The notes beneath the pieces are model-generated. The model ran no database searches, was not told the DNA's origin, and saw only the letters and a program-made list of their open reading frames with translations. Made by a program: the position numbers and the translations under genes. Source: CAYJNO01 sp044432885 (GTDB lineage Bacteria; Bacillota_I; Bacilli_A; Erysipelotrichales; Erysipelotrichaceae). Taken from it: a stretch of DNA of 7,889 nt. Position 1 is the first letter of the stretch, and every line of letters starts with the position of its first letter. This document shows positions 1-6,551 of the stretch, one piece after another. The stretch lies in NCBI GenBank assembly GCA_044432885.1, contig JAWXUG010000068.1, positions 1-7,889 on the forward strand, written 5' to 3'.

Positions 1-153
1 CCCCATTATTGCTTGTATCAGCGTGGATTTCCCATTTCCATTCGGCCCCATTAAAGCATGTATTTCATTTTCATGAATGATTAAATTTATACCATTTAAA
101 ATCTTCTTGCCATCTATTTCAACATGTAAATCTTCTATAACTAAAGTTTTCAT
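1..153 (-). CDS. sufC: SufC, Fe-S cluster assembly ABC ATPase (N-terminal 51 residues, cut by window edge)
   Basis: I translated this partial gene by hand from the ATG at 151-153; 51 codons are in the window and the rest lies off the left edge. Residues 1-30 read as the usual SufC opening (LVIEDLHVEIDGKKIL). They are followed by IHALMGPNGNGKSTL, whose GPNGNGKST is the Walker A (P-loop) ATP-binding site at residues 36-44. The HALMGPNG context is characteristic of SufC rather than of transporter ATPases. SufC is the cytosolic ATPase that works with SufB and SufD to build iron-sulfur clusters. A strong ribosome site, GGAGGAG, lies at 158-164, four bases from the ATG. The gene is divergent from the foldase pair and would normally head a suf operon extending leftward. 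The family assignment rests on the N-terminus only; another soluble ABC ATPase is possible but less likely. Confidence 0.85.
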   Translation of the reverse strand, partial: MKTLVIEDLHVEIDGKKILNGINLIIHENEIHALMGPNGNGKSTLIQAIMG

Positions 154-179
154 TTTGCTCCTCCAAATACTCCTTTATG

Positions 180-188
180 ATTATATCA
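180..188 (-). promoter_or_regulatory. Candidate extended -10 promoter for sufC
   Basis: Read on the minus strand this is TGATATAAT, a perfect -10 hexamer with the TGn extension. A transcript from it would start about 20 bases before the sufC ATG's ribosome site and give a very short leader. No good TTGACA-like -35 lies 17 bases upstream, which is tolerated at extended -10 promoters. A second, weaker possibility further upstream is TTGTAT, 17 bases, TATATA. Confidence 0.4.
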
Positions 189-250
189 CAATTAAATTAA
201 AAGCGTTTATATATAATCTTTTTTGTTCACATACAATTCAGATATAAAAA

Positions 251-279
251 TTGCAAAATATATGTAAATAGCCTATAAT
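251..279 (+). promoter_or_regulatory. Sigma-A-type promoter for the foldase operon
   Basis: TTGCAA (251-256) and a perfect TATAAT (274-279) are separated by exactly 17 bases, the optimal spacing for the housekeeping sigma factor. Start of transcription would be near 286, leaving about 20 bases of leader that contain the ribosome site AAGGAGGAA (295-303) just before the ATG at 307. The leader is too short for a riboswitch or attenuator. Divergent transcription with sufC shares this 153-base gap. Confidence 0.75.
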
Positions 280-306
280 ACAATAGGTTTATCCAAGGAG
301 GAAGAA

Positions 307-1269
307 ATGAAAGATATTATAAAAAAATATTGGTTCATTGGCTTAATTATCGTCGCTCTTGTTGCGGGTGTTGCATACTATGCCATTGATTCAACCAAAG
401 ATATCGTTCAAGGGAAAACAGTAGACGGCGAAAATGTTGTTTATTCGCTTTCAGATAACGATGTGACAGCAGGTCAATTCTATGATTCACTATATGAAGA
501 TATGGGTGCATCAGCAATAGCTCAATTATTTCAATTTGCATTAGTCGACCAACTAGTTGAAACAACAGACGAAATGCTAGTTGAAGCAGAAGCACAAGCT
601 GAGTACACAATCGATCAATTTAAATCAAGTTATGGCGCAACTTATGAAGATACATTATTAGCTGCACTTAAAAGTATGGGATATGACAGCATTGATGACT
701 TATCTACCCATATGGTATTACAACTTAAATACAATGTCATTTTAGAAGAAGCAGCAACTGATCTATTTGACGAATTTAATGAAACTTATTCACCTCGTAT
801 TTTAAGTCATATTTTAGTAGCTATGGCAGATCCTGAAAATCCAACAGATGAAGAATTAGCAAAATGGGAAGAAGTAAAAACAGCTTTAGAAGATGGTACA
901 TCTTTTGCAGAAGTTGCTTATACTTACTCTGATGATACAGGAAGTGCTACAAGTGGTGGATACCTAGGGTATTCAGATACAACAACTAGTTATGTAACAG
1001 AATTCCTAGAAGCAGGGCTTGCTCTTGAAGCTGGAGAATATAGCGAATGGGTTAAAACTGATTATGGTTATCACCTAATATATTGTGAAGCAACTGACTT
1101 TGATACATTATTAGTTACCGATGGTTTCCTAGATGCAGTATTTACAGCTTACCCAACCTATATCTCTGAATTATTATTTATTAAAGCAGACGAATTAGAA
1201 ACTGTTTATGAAAGTGATGAATTAGAAGCACAACTAAAAGCTTTATTTGGTGTTGGAGGTGACGAATAA
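307..1269 (+). CDS. prsA: PrsA-like membrane-anchored foldase, parvulin-type peptidyl-prolyl isomerase
   Basis: This 320-residue protein folds secreted proteins outside the membrane by prolyl cis-trans isomerisation. Residues 1-7 are basic and 8-27 form one hydrophobic segment (FIGLIIVALVAG), an uncleaved anchor or signal peptide. There is no lipobox cysteine, unlike Bacillus PrsA. Residues about 44-160 are a helical SurA/PrsA-like chaperone part. Residues about 164-264 are a parvulin domain: ILSHILV with H168, SDD at 208-210, GGYLGY at 217-222, and YGYHLIY with H256. Both histidines usual in active parvulins are present. A helical tail closes the protein. The chain is very acidic, as expected of a wall-space protein. 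It has its own promoter, a strong ribosome site, and a one-base overlap with the paralogous lipoprotein gene downstream. The family is secure; the name prsA is by architecture. Confidence 0.85.
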   Translation: MKDIIKKYWFIGLIIVALVAGVAYYAIDSTKDIVQGKTVDGENVVYSLSDNDVTAGQFYDSLYEDMGASAIAQLFQFALVDQLVETTDEMLVEAEAQAEYTIDQFKSSYGATYEDTLLAALKSMGYDSIDDLSTHMVLQLKYNVILEEAATDLFDEFNETYSPRILSHILVAMADPENPTDEELAKWEEVKTALEDGTSFAEVAYTYSDDTGSATSGGYLGYSDTTTSYVTEFLEAGLALEAGEYSEWVKTDYGYHLIYCEATDFDTLLVTDGFLDAVFTAYPTYISELLFIKADELETVYESDELEAQLKALFGVGGDE

Positions 1270-2123
1270 TGAAGAAGATTATAACCCTAATTTGTTTAGC
1301 ATTACTTCTTACAGGATGTGCAACAAGCGGAAGTGGTGCAATCAGTGATCCTGATACAGCAATTATTACTGTAGGTGATACTACAATTACTAAAGGCAGT
1401 GTCTATAACATGATGTATGAATCATATGGTGCAAGCCAAATCATCGCTGATACTTTAGAATATATTTCAAATCAAGAAATTGAAACAACAGATGCAATGT
1501 ATGAAGAAGCTCAAGCTTCAATTACAATGCAAACATTGATCTATGGCGACACATTTGAAGAATTATTAATCGCTAATGGATTTGCTTCAACTGATGATTA
1601 TATCGAAAGAATCATTATCCCAAGTCTTAAAGTTAGTGCTTTAACTGAAAAATATATCGAAATCAACTTTGATTCAATGCAAGAAACTTATACACCTAAG
1701 AAAATTCAAGTAATGTCTTTTACAGATTTAGAAACTGCTGAAAAAGCTTTATCTGAATTAGCTTCAGGCACTGAATTCACGCAAGTTGCTACAGATAATT
1801 CAAGTACTGCTGCTTCTGCTGAAACAGTGTATACAGTCAAATCTGATTATCCAATCGATGTTAAAGTATATATTGCTGATGCAACAGAAGATAACCAATT
1901 ATCAGATGTTATCTATGATGCAGAAAATGGTGCTTACTATATTGTATTAGTCACTTCAGCAGATGTAAATTCATTTAAAGAAGAAGCTATTGCTACGATC
2001 GCAACATTAGATGATGTTGAAGCACAATCATTTGATTATTACTTAGATTTATACGAATTTAGCGTATATGATGAAACTTTATATAATCAAATTAAAGCAA
2101 CTTATCCTGATTATTTAGACTAA
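1269..2123 (+). CDS. PrsA-like lipoprotein with degenerate (probably inactive) parvulin domain
   Basis: This 284-residue protein begins MKKIITLICLALLLTGC, a lipoprotein signal with lipobox L-T-G-C and lipidated C17, so it should sit on the outer face of the membrane. Its layout follows the preceding foldase: TKGSVYNMMYESYGAS (41-56) matches TAGQFYDSLYEDMGAS, IETTDAM (71-77) matches VETTDEM, and YTPKKI (141-146) matches YSPRIL before the parvulin region. In that region the first histidine is replaced (V148 by alignment) and the C-terminal GYHLI is GAYYIV (221-226), so both conserved histidines are gone. The GGYLGY loop is also missing. I infer a chaperone or holdase without isomerase activity, perhaps a partner of the first foldase. 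The start overlaps the upstream stop (TAATG) and its ribosome site GGAGGTGA (1255-1262) lies inside that gene, indicating coupled translation. A terminator follows. Confidence 0.8.
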   Translation: MKKIITLICLALLLTGCATSGSGAISDPDTAIITVGDTTITKGSVYNMMYESYGASQIIADTLEYISNQEIETTDAMYEEAQASITMQTLIYGDTFEELLIANGFASTDDYIERIIIPSLKVSALTEKYIEINFDSMQETYTPKKIQVMSFTDLETAEKALSELASGTEFTQVATDNSSTAASAETVYTVKSDYPIDVKVYIADATEDNQLSDVIYDAENGAYYIVLVTSADVNSFKEEAIATIATLDDVEAQSFDYYLDLYEFSVYDETLYNQIKATYPDYLD

Positions 2124-2131
2124 GTGAAATT

Positions 2132-2157
2132 AAGCGTGATTTAATCACGCTTTTTTT
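2132..2157 (+). terminator. Rho-independent terminator of the foldase operon
   Basis: A nine-base-pair perfect stem (AAGCGTGAT / ATCACGCTT) with a three-base TTA loop is followed by an uninterrupted run of T. It lies eight bases past the stop of the lipoprotein gene. Confidence 0.9.
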
Positions 2158-2164
2158 ATATAAT
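2136..2164 (+). promoter_or_regulatory. Candidate promoter for hit, partly inside the upstream terminator
   Basis: A perfect TATAAT occupies 2159-2164, directly after the terminator's T run and 26 bases before the hit ATG. The hexamer 17 bases upstream (GTGATT, 2136-2141) matches TTGACA at only three positions and lies within the terminator stem. The gene needs a promoter here because the upstream operon is terminated, but this one is a weak match. The ribosome site AAAGGAGA is at 2177-2184, with good spacing. Confidence 0.4.
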
Positions 2165-2190
2165 AAAATCAATAATAAAGGAGAACTACG

Positions 2191-2586
2191 ATGTGTATAT
2201 TTTGTAAAATTATTAATCAAGAAATTCCAGCTTATAAGATTTATGAGGATGATCATTACTTAGCATTTTTAGACATTGCTCAAGTGACTAAAGGACATAC
2301 TTTAATTATTCCAAAAAAACATGTATCGCACTTTTTACAAGCAGATGATTTAATGATCAGTGAAATCATGATTTTAGCCCATAAGATTGCACAACAATTA
2401 AAAGATAAACTGCATTGTAACGGGATGAATTTGTTGAGTAATATAGAAGAAGTTGCAGGACAAAGCGTCCCCCACTTCCATGTTCACATCATACCACGAT
2501 ATGATGAAAAGGATGCATTAAGTATCCAATTTAATGAAAATACAGATAAAAATATAGAAGAAACCTATCGACATATTATCGGATAA
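2191..2586 (+). CDS. hit: HIT (histidine triad) family nucleotide-binding hydrolase
   Basis: This 131-residue cytosolic protein belongs to the Hint branch of the HIT superfamily, enzymes that hydrolyse or transfer nucleoside monophosphates, typically cleaving AMP from phosphoramidates or adenylates. The signature is at 95-101: H95-F-H97-V-H99-I-I, preceded by AGQSVPH and followed by PRY. H97 is by family rule the nucleophile. The N-terminal C2-x-x-C5, together with H44 and H95, fits the zinc-binding site seen in many Firmicutes Hint proteins. LAFLDIAQVTKGHTLIIPK (24-42) is the usual core strand block. The length is slightly shorter than the roughly 145 residues of the Bacillus Hit protein, with a shorter tail. 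It is transcribed alone between two terminators and converges on yhaM. The physiological substrate is unknown for this family member. Confidence 0.93.
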   Translation: MCIFCKIINQEIPAYKIYEDDHYLAFLDIAQVTKGHTLIIPKKHVSHFLQADDLMISEIMILAHKIAQQLKDKLHCNGMNLLSNIEEVAGQSVPHFHVHIIPRYDEKDALSIQFNENTDKNIEETYRHIIG

Positions 2587-2616
2587 AAAAAGGACGCTTG
2601 CGCGTCATTTTTATTT
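2585..2616. terminator. Bidirectional terminator between hit and yhaM
   Basis: A five-base-pair GC-rich stem, GACGC (2593-2597) and GCGTC (2602-2606) with a TTGC loop, is flanked by seven A on the left and a T-rich run on the right. It therefore offers a U-tract to transcripts from both sides. It occupies nearly all of the 24 bases between the two convergent stop codons, and its right arm runs into the yhaM stop. The stem is short, so efficiency is uncertain. Confidence 0.8.
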
Positions 2617-3549
2617 GTCATGCTTATAAAAGCTTCTATTTTCAAGTGCAAATAATCTTGCAGTAAACTGTTGATTTTCAGTTGTTTCAAAAGTGCGTTT
2701 AAGCATTTCCATTCTTGCGTCAATATTGTCAATAAACTGCAACATTTCCGCTTCAGCAATCATTGGCAAAACAGGAGACCCATATTCTAATTGGCCATGA
2801 TGAGATAAGATTAGATGACGCAACAAAGTTACCTCCTCACTTTCTTCATACCCCAATTTTTTTGAAATTTCATAGATATGTGCTTGCATGATTGAAATAT
2901 GTCCCAATAATTTTCCCTTCATTGTGTACTCAGTCATAAAGGCACCTGATAGTTCATCAATCTTTCCAATATCATGTAAAATAACCCCAGCATATAATAA
3001 ATCTCTAGATAATATTGGATATAAATCTGCCATATCTTTGGCAACATTTAGCATACCCAACACATGAGTAGCTAAACCACCTACAAAATTATGGTGATTT
3101 TTACTTGCAGCAGGATAAGCAAAAAAATCCTCATGATATATTTTCATTACCTCAACAATCACTTGATGTATAATTGGATTTTCAATGGCATTTATATAGG
3201 ATTTAATGCCACTCTTTAATTCTTCCATTGGAACTTCGCTCGTCTTTACAAAATCGTTTAAATCCACTTCATTTTCATCACATAAGGTCACTAAATGAAT
3301 CTTCCCTTGTAAATTATTACGATATTTAATCACTTCTAATTGAACATCATAGACTTTACCTTGTTCAATAATATCACTTTGAGCAGGCTTAACATCCCAA
3401 TATTTAGCTTCAATATTTCCTGTTGTATCTTGTAAAGTTAATGACATATACGGAGCACCACTATTAGTAACCCCTTTATTCACATTACTAATTAATACAC
3501 GTATGGTTAAGCTATCTTTTTCTTTTAAATTAATAATTTTCTTACTCAT
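2611..3549 (-). CDS. yhaM: YhaM family 3'-5' exoribonuclease (OB fold + HD domain)
   Basis: This 312-residue protein matches the Bacillus YhaM/CbfI family of metal-dependent 3'-5' exonucleases, which digest RNA and also single-stranded DNA. Residues about 14-90 form an OB-fold nucleic-acid-binding domain (SLTLQDTTGNIEAKYWD). Residues about 149-300 form the HD phosphohydrolase domain: NHHNFVGGLATH (151-162), then LLYAGVILHDIGK with catalytic H192-D193, LLGHISI (215-221), ILSHHG (247-252) and IDNIDARM (273-280). It ends ENRSFYKHDK, like YhaM. The length equals the usual 314 residues. It is the last gene of the minus-strand operon, overlapping the glycosyltransferase-RecX stop by eight bases. 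In-frame ATGs also occur at 3552 and 3567; I chose 3549 because SKKI aligns with the family start and lies seven bases from GGAG (3557-3560). Confidence 0.93.
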   Translation of the reverse strand: MSKKIINLKEKDSLTIRVLISNVNKGVTNSGAPYMSLTLQDTTGNIEAKYWDVKPAQSDIIEQGKVYDVQLEVIKYRNNLQGKIHLVTLCDENEVDLNDFVKTSEVPMEELKSGIKSYINAIENPIIHQVIVEVMKIYHEDFFAYPAASKNHHNFVGGLATHVLGMLNVAKDMADLYPILSRDLLYAGVILHDIGKIDELSGAFMTEYTMKGKLLGHISIMQAHIYEISKKLGYEESEEVTLLRHLILSHHGQLEYGSPVLPMIAEAEMLQFIDNIDARMEMLKRTFETTENQQFTARLFALENRSFYKHDK

Positions 3550-5527
3550 CATCCCACTCCATTTCATTTAATACTAAATAAATATCTTCATAACTAAAAC
3601 CACGTGTTAAACATCCTTTAAACACGGCATTACGAAGTTTTGAACCGTTATATTTTCTTTTATATCTAATATAAACCTTATCAGCAGTTTTACGCAAGAC
3701 ATCTAATTCAGAGAGTTGTTCATCCGTAAAGTTTAATTGGTCAATGACTTGATAAATCATATCCAACTCATAACCTTGCGCTAACATTTTTTTCATCACT
3801 AAAGCCTTCGTTTCTTTTAAAGACTTATCTTTAATTTGAGCTTTTATACGATTCGCATATTTAATTGCTAACTTCAAGTATTCTTGTTCATTACTTTGGG
3901 TTAAAGCTTGTTCAATAATTTCAATCGCAACCCCTTTTTTCTTCAAACTGCGCGTTATTTTATTTTCACCTTGCAATGCAATCAACGATTTTTCAACATA
4001 TTGATTTGCATATTTTTCGTCATCTAATATGCCTCTTCTTTTTAAATCATCTACAATTCGGTTAATATATAGAATTTCTAAGGTTGTTGATTGAGTTAAA
4101 AAATCATAAATTTCTTTAACTGTACGATCCTTTACGGTGATCTTACGTATACATTTATGATAGGCCTTAATATATTCTTGATCAGCCAATAAATGTTCAA
4201 CATTATCTAAAGATACTTTATGGTCTTTTCTTAATCCATATTTAAGGAATGAATCTGTATCCACAACAATTTTTAAATCATCCATTGTTTCATGAGTTAA
4301 GGTAAGTTTTACAGCTTCCCCTCTTCTTGAAACAACAGAAAGTGTGTAGTAATCATTGTATAAAGATACTGCATTTTCATAAACCTCAATAACACGTTGA
4401 TAAAAGAACTTAGCATCATATACCTTTGATGATTCAAAACCATTCTCTTTAATTAGCTTTTTTTGTTGACTATCTAGTTGAATATAATTTTCAATTTTAT
4501 CTGCTAACTCAGATGAATCATTAAAATAATAGCCATTATAGCCATCTTTAATTAAATCTTTTAAAACATCATCTGGTCTTGCAAAAACAGGTAATCCTGC
4601 TACAAGAGCCTCAATAAACGTCATCCCTTGAGTTTCTGTTAAACTGGCAGATACAAACATATTAAAAGCATGGTAGTATTTTTCGATAATTTGATTAGGC
4701 TTTTTACCAGCAAAATATACATAATCTTCGATGTCTAACTCTTTTACTTGTTGTTTAAGGGTATCTTCATCAGGTCCTCCACCAACAATAATCAGCTTAC
4801 ATGATAGGTTTCGCTCTTTAATATGTTTAAAAGCATCAATGACTAAATCAATTGATTTTTCTTTTGCTATTCGGCCAATAAACACCATTGCGTATTCCTT
4901 ATCAACGTTACACTCTTGTCTAATGCTTAAAATTTCTTCATCACTTGTTTTATTAGGTGTAAATTTTTCTAAGTTTAAACCAGTAGGAATAACACTAATA
5001 TCACTTCTAAGACGATAGCTTTCTAAAAGTTCCTTTGTTTTTTTAGAAGGTGCAATAACACTTACACAACTGTCACCATACATTTTACTTAAAAAAGAAA
5101 CCGCTTTTTTCGCTAAATGATCAATTGAGTCTAATTTAAACACATTAATATAATGGGTATAATCCTCATAGGTTGTATGATAGGTTGATACTAAAGGAAT
5201 CGATAGACGCTTACTTACAATACGAGCAAATATCCCAATTCCAAATTCTGTATGTACATGAATTAAATCTAAATCCATCTTTTTTATATCATCTATGGCA
5301 CTAATATGAATTGGTGAAGTAGCTCTATATCCATATAATTGTTTAATTTCAATCCCTGGTAATCGGTATACATTCCCCTCTTGAACAGACTTCAACAATC
5401 CTTTTCTTGTCGTCACGACAAAAACCTCATGCCCATTTTTTTCAAGTTCTTGTTGTAAGGTGCAAACCGAACTAACCACACCATTTATTTCTGGTGTATA
5501 GGTATCACTAAATAATCCTATTCTCAT
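3542..5527 (-). CDS. Fused GT4 diacylglycerol glucosyltransferase and RecX-like RecA regulator
   Basis: This single 661-residue frame carries two complete proteins. Residues 1-391 are a GT4 glycosyltransferase of the alpha-monoglucosyldiacylglycerol synthase (LafA) type: MRIGLFSDTYTPEINGV at the start, HVHTEFGIG (90-98), STYHTTYEDYTHYI (114-127), FIGRIAKEKS (216-225) with R219 and K224 for nucleotide-sugar phosphates, VGGGPDEDTL (248-257), and an EX7E motif, E298 to E306. Residues about 392-661 are a full-length, long-form RecX: a beta-rich opening ending LKYGLRKDHKVS (428-439), then helical repeats including VKDRTVKEIYDFL (465-477), LKRRGILDDEKYANQYV (495-511), and ITRSLKKKGV (524-533). RecX binds RecA filaments and controls recombination. 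No ATG lies between residues 302 and 415, so no separate recX start is evident. The ribosome site AAGGGGGA (5533-5540) is strong. The gene starts one base after the flippase-like gene stops. Acceptor and sugar are inferred by homology. Confidence 0.88.
   Translation of the reverse strand: MRIGLFSDTYTPEINGVVSSVCTLQQELEKNGHEVFVVTTRKGLLKSVQEGNVYRLPGIEIKQLYGYRATSPIHISAIDDIKKMDLDLIHVHTEFGIGIFARIVSKRLSIPLVSTYHTTYEDYTHYINVFKLDSIDHLAKKAVSFLSKMYGDSCVSVIAPSKKTKELLESYRLRSDISVIPTGLNLEKFTPNKTSDEEILSIRQECNVDKEYAMVFIGRIAKEKSIDLVIDAFKHIKERNLSCKLIIVGGGPDEDTLKQQVKELDIEDYVYFAGKKPNQIIEKYYHAFNMFVSASLTETQGMTFIEALVAGLPVFARPDDVLKDLIKDGYNGYYFNDSSELADKIENYIQLDSQQKKLIKENGFESSKVYDAKFFYQRVIEVYENAVSLYNDYYTLSVVSRRGEAVKLTLTHETMDDLKIVVDTDSFLKYGLRKDHKVSLDNVEHLLADQEYIKAYHKCIRKITVKDRTVKEIYDFLTQSTTLEILYINRIVDDLKRRGILDDEKYANQYVEKSLIALQGENKITRSLKKKGVAIEIIEQALTQSNEQEYLKLAIKYANRIKAQIKDKSLKETKALVMKKMLAQGYELDMIYQVIDQLNFTDEQLSELDVLRKTADKVYIRYKRKYNGSKLRNAVFKGCLTRGFSYEDIYLVLNEMEWDDE
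3557..3560 (-). promoter_or_regulatory. Ribosome binding site deciding the yhaM start
   Basis: GGAG on the minus strand lies seven bases before the ATG at 3547-3549 and four before the ATG at 3550-3552. The further upstream ATG (3565-3567) precedes this site and has no comparable site of its own. The site is embedded in the last codons of the glycosyltransferase-RecX gene, implying translational coupling. Confidence 0.55.
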
Positions 5528-5528
5528 T

Positions 5529-6551
5529 TTAATCCCCCTTGTGTAACTTAATCCATAAAAAAGCTAATGCTCCTATCATCAATACTAAATAATAGGTAAC
5601 AAAGCGCCAAATAAGCATTGTGCTCTTTGCATTAATCGTTCCAAATATGGTCGCAAACATTAAGACGTATGTAACTTCAGTCCCACCGCTAGCCCCTGGA
5701 ATCGGTATAAATGCGTTCATCATTGAGACAAAAGATGCCAAAGCAATACAATCTATCGCAACCGTAAAATCTATTTCAATTCCAATAGCCATAAAACAAA
5801 GTAATGGAATCATATAATATACCAATAATCTTAATAAATGAAGACATACACATTCGATTACTAACTTGTATTCTCCATTAAAACATTTAATTTGTAACAC
5901 CAATTGAGTTAATAAGCCTTCAAGTTTATTATATGTTTTATGAACATCTTTGACTATTCTAAGCCTAAATCCTAAATGTATGATTTTAAAGGATATCCAC
6001 TGATACATCTTAGGGTACTTAACAAACAGCCATAGCGCCACTATTATTGTAACATTTACAAGGAAACCGAGCAATGCTACTAAAAAGAATTGACTATAAT
6101 TATTGAAAAAATAACTAAATCTTAAGATAAATAATAAACAAACAAAAACACATAATACGCATTGATATATAATAAAATCCATCCATAGTACGCTGATGCT
6201 TTTATGATAGTCAACTTTTTGTTTTTTTAATACATAAACTTGTGCCATTTGCCCACCAGTTGAACTTGGTGTAATTCCACTAAAAAAACTGCCTACAAAT
6301 CCACAAATAATGCCATTAAAATAGCTATACTTTGAATTGCTTTTTCTTATCAACTTTGTAAGGATCAACCCAGTTAACAATTGCACCAATAAACTCATAA
6401 ATAAAATGAGGAGCAAATAAGAGCGATTGATATTGGTTAAAAGTTCAATCATTTGCTGATAATCATTTTTAAGAGATAGCCATAATACAAAGATTGATAA
6501 GCCAATTATTAGCGAAATATTAAACGCATAACTTTTAAATAATTTATTCAT
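5529..6551 (-). CDS. LPG_synthase_TM (flippase-like) integral membrane protein
   Basis: This 340-residue protein is nearly all hydrophobic, with about eight membrane helices (roughly 10-27, 45-65, 78-95, 122-144, 155-177, 235-257, 262-282 and 312-334). It matches the membrane domain family shared with the flippase half of MprF (PF03706/UPF0104). Signatures are SGITPSSTGGQMAQVYVLKK (91-110) and AFIPIPGASGGTEV (280-293), the two re-entrant glycine/proline motifs. There is no attached synthetase domain, so it is not MprF itself. Its place between two glycolipid glycosyltransferases suggests it moves or handles glycolipid or a lipoteichoic acid anchor; this is inference. The start overlaps the upstream glycosyltransferase by eight bases (ATGAATAA), and no good ribosome site is seen, so it probably depends on translational coupling. 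Its stop is one base from the next ATG. Confidence 0.85.
   Translation of the reverse strand: MNKLFKSYAFNISLIIGLSIFVLWLSLKNDYQQMIELLTNINRSYLLLILFMSLLVQLLTGLILTKLIRKSNSKYSYFNGIICGFVGSFFSGITPSSTGGQMAQVYVLKKQKVDYHKSISVLWMDFIIYQCVLCVFVCLLFILRFSYFFNNYSQFFLVALLGFLVNVTIIVALWLFVKYPKMYQWISFKIIHLGFRLRIVKDVHKTYNKLEGLLTQLVLQIKCFNGEYKLVIECVCLHLLRLLVYYMIPLLCFMAIGIEIDFTVAIDCIALASFVSMMNAFIPIPGASGGTEVTYVLMFATIFGTINAKSTMLIWRFVTYYLVLMIGALAFLWIKLHKGD

Noticed and set aside
154..306. Possible leader RNA or riboswitch between sufC and the foldase operon
   Set aside because: Both predicted leaders are about 20-30 bases, and I see no hairpin or conserved RNA motif in the gap.
347..610. Open frame of 87 codons on the minus strand
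   Set aside because: It lies opposite the foldase gene, has no ribosome site or recognisable motif, and reads as the antisense of a well-supported coding frame.
2565..2759. Open frame of 64 codons on the minus strand near the yhaM end
   Set aside because: It overlaps yhaM in another frame on the same strand and runs through the bidirectional terminator; the yhaM frame matches its family to the last residues.
4731..5018. Open frame of 95 codons on the plus strand
   Set aside because: It is antisense to the glycosyltransferase domain, including the conserved GGGPDE and GRIAKEK motifs, so selection is on the other strand.
3542..5527. Fusion as a frameshift or assembly artefact
   Set aside because: The frame is continuous for 661 codons, both halves are full length, and codon usage looks alike on both sides; resequencing would still be the formal test.
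5620..5817. Open frame of 65 codons on the plus strand
   Set aside because: It is antisense to the conserved PIPGASGGTE part of the membrane protein and has no start signals.
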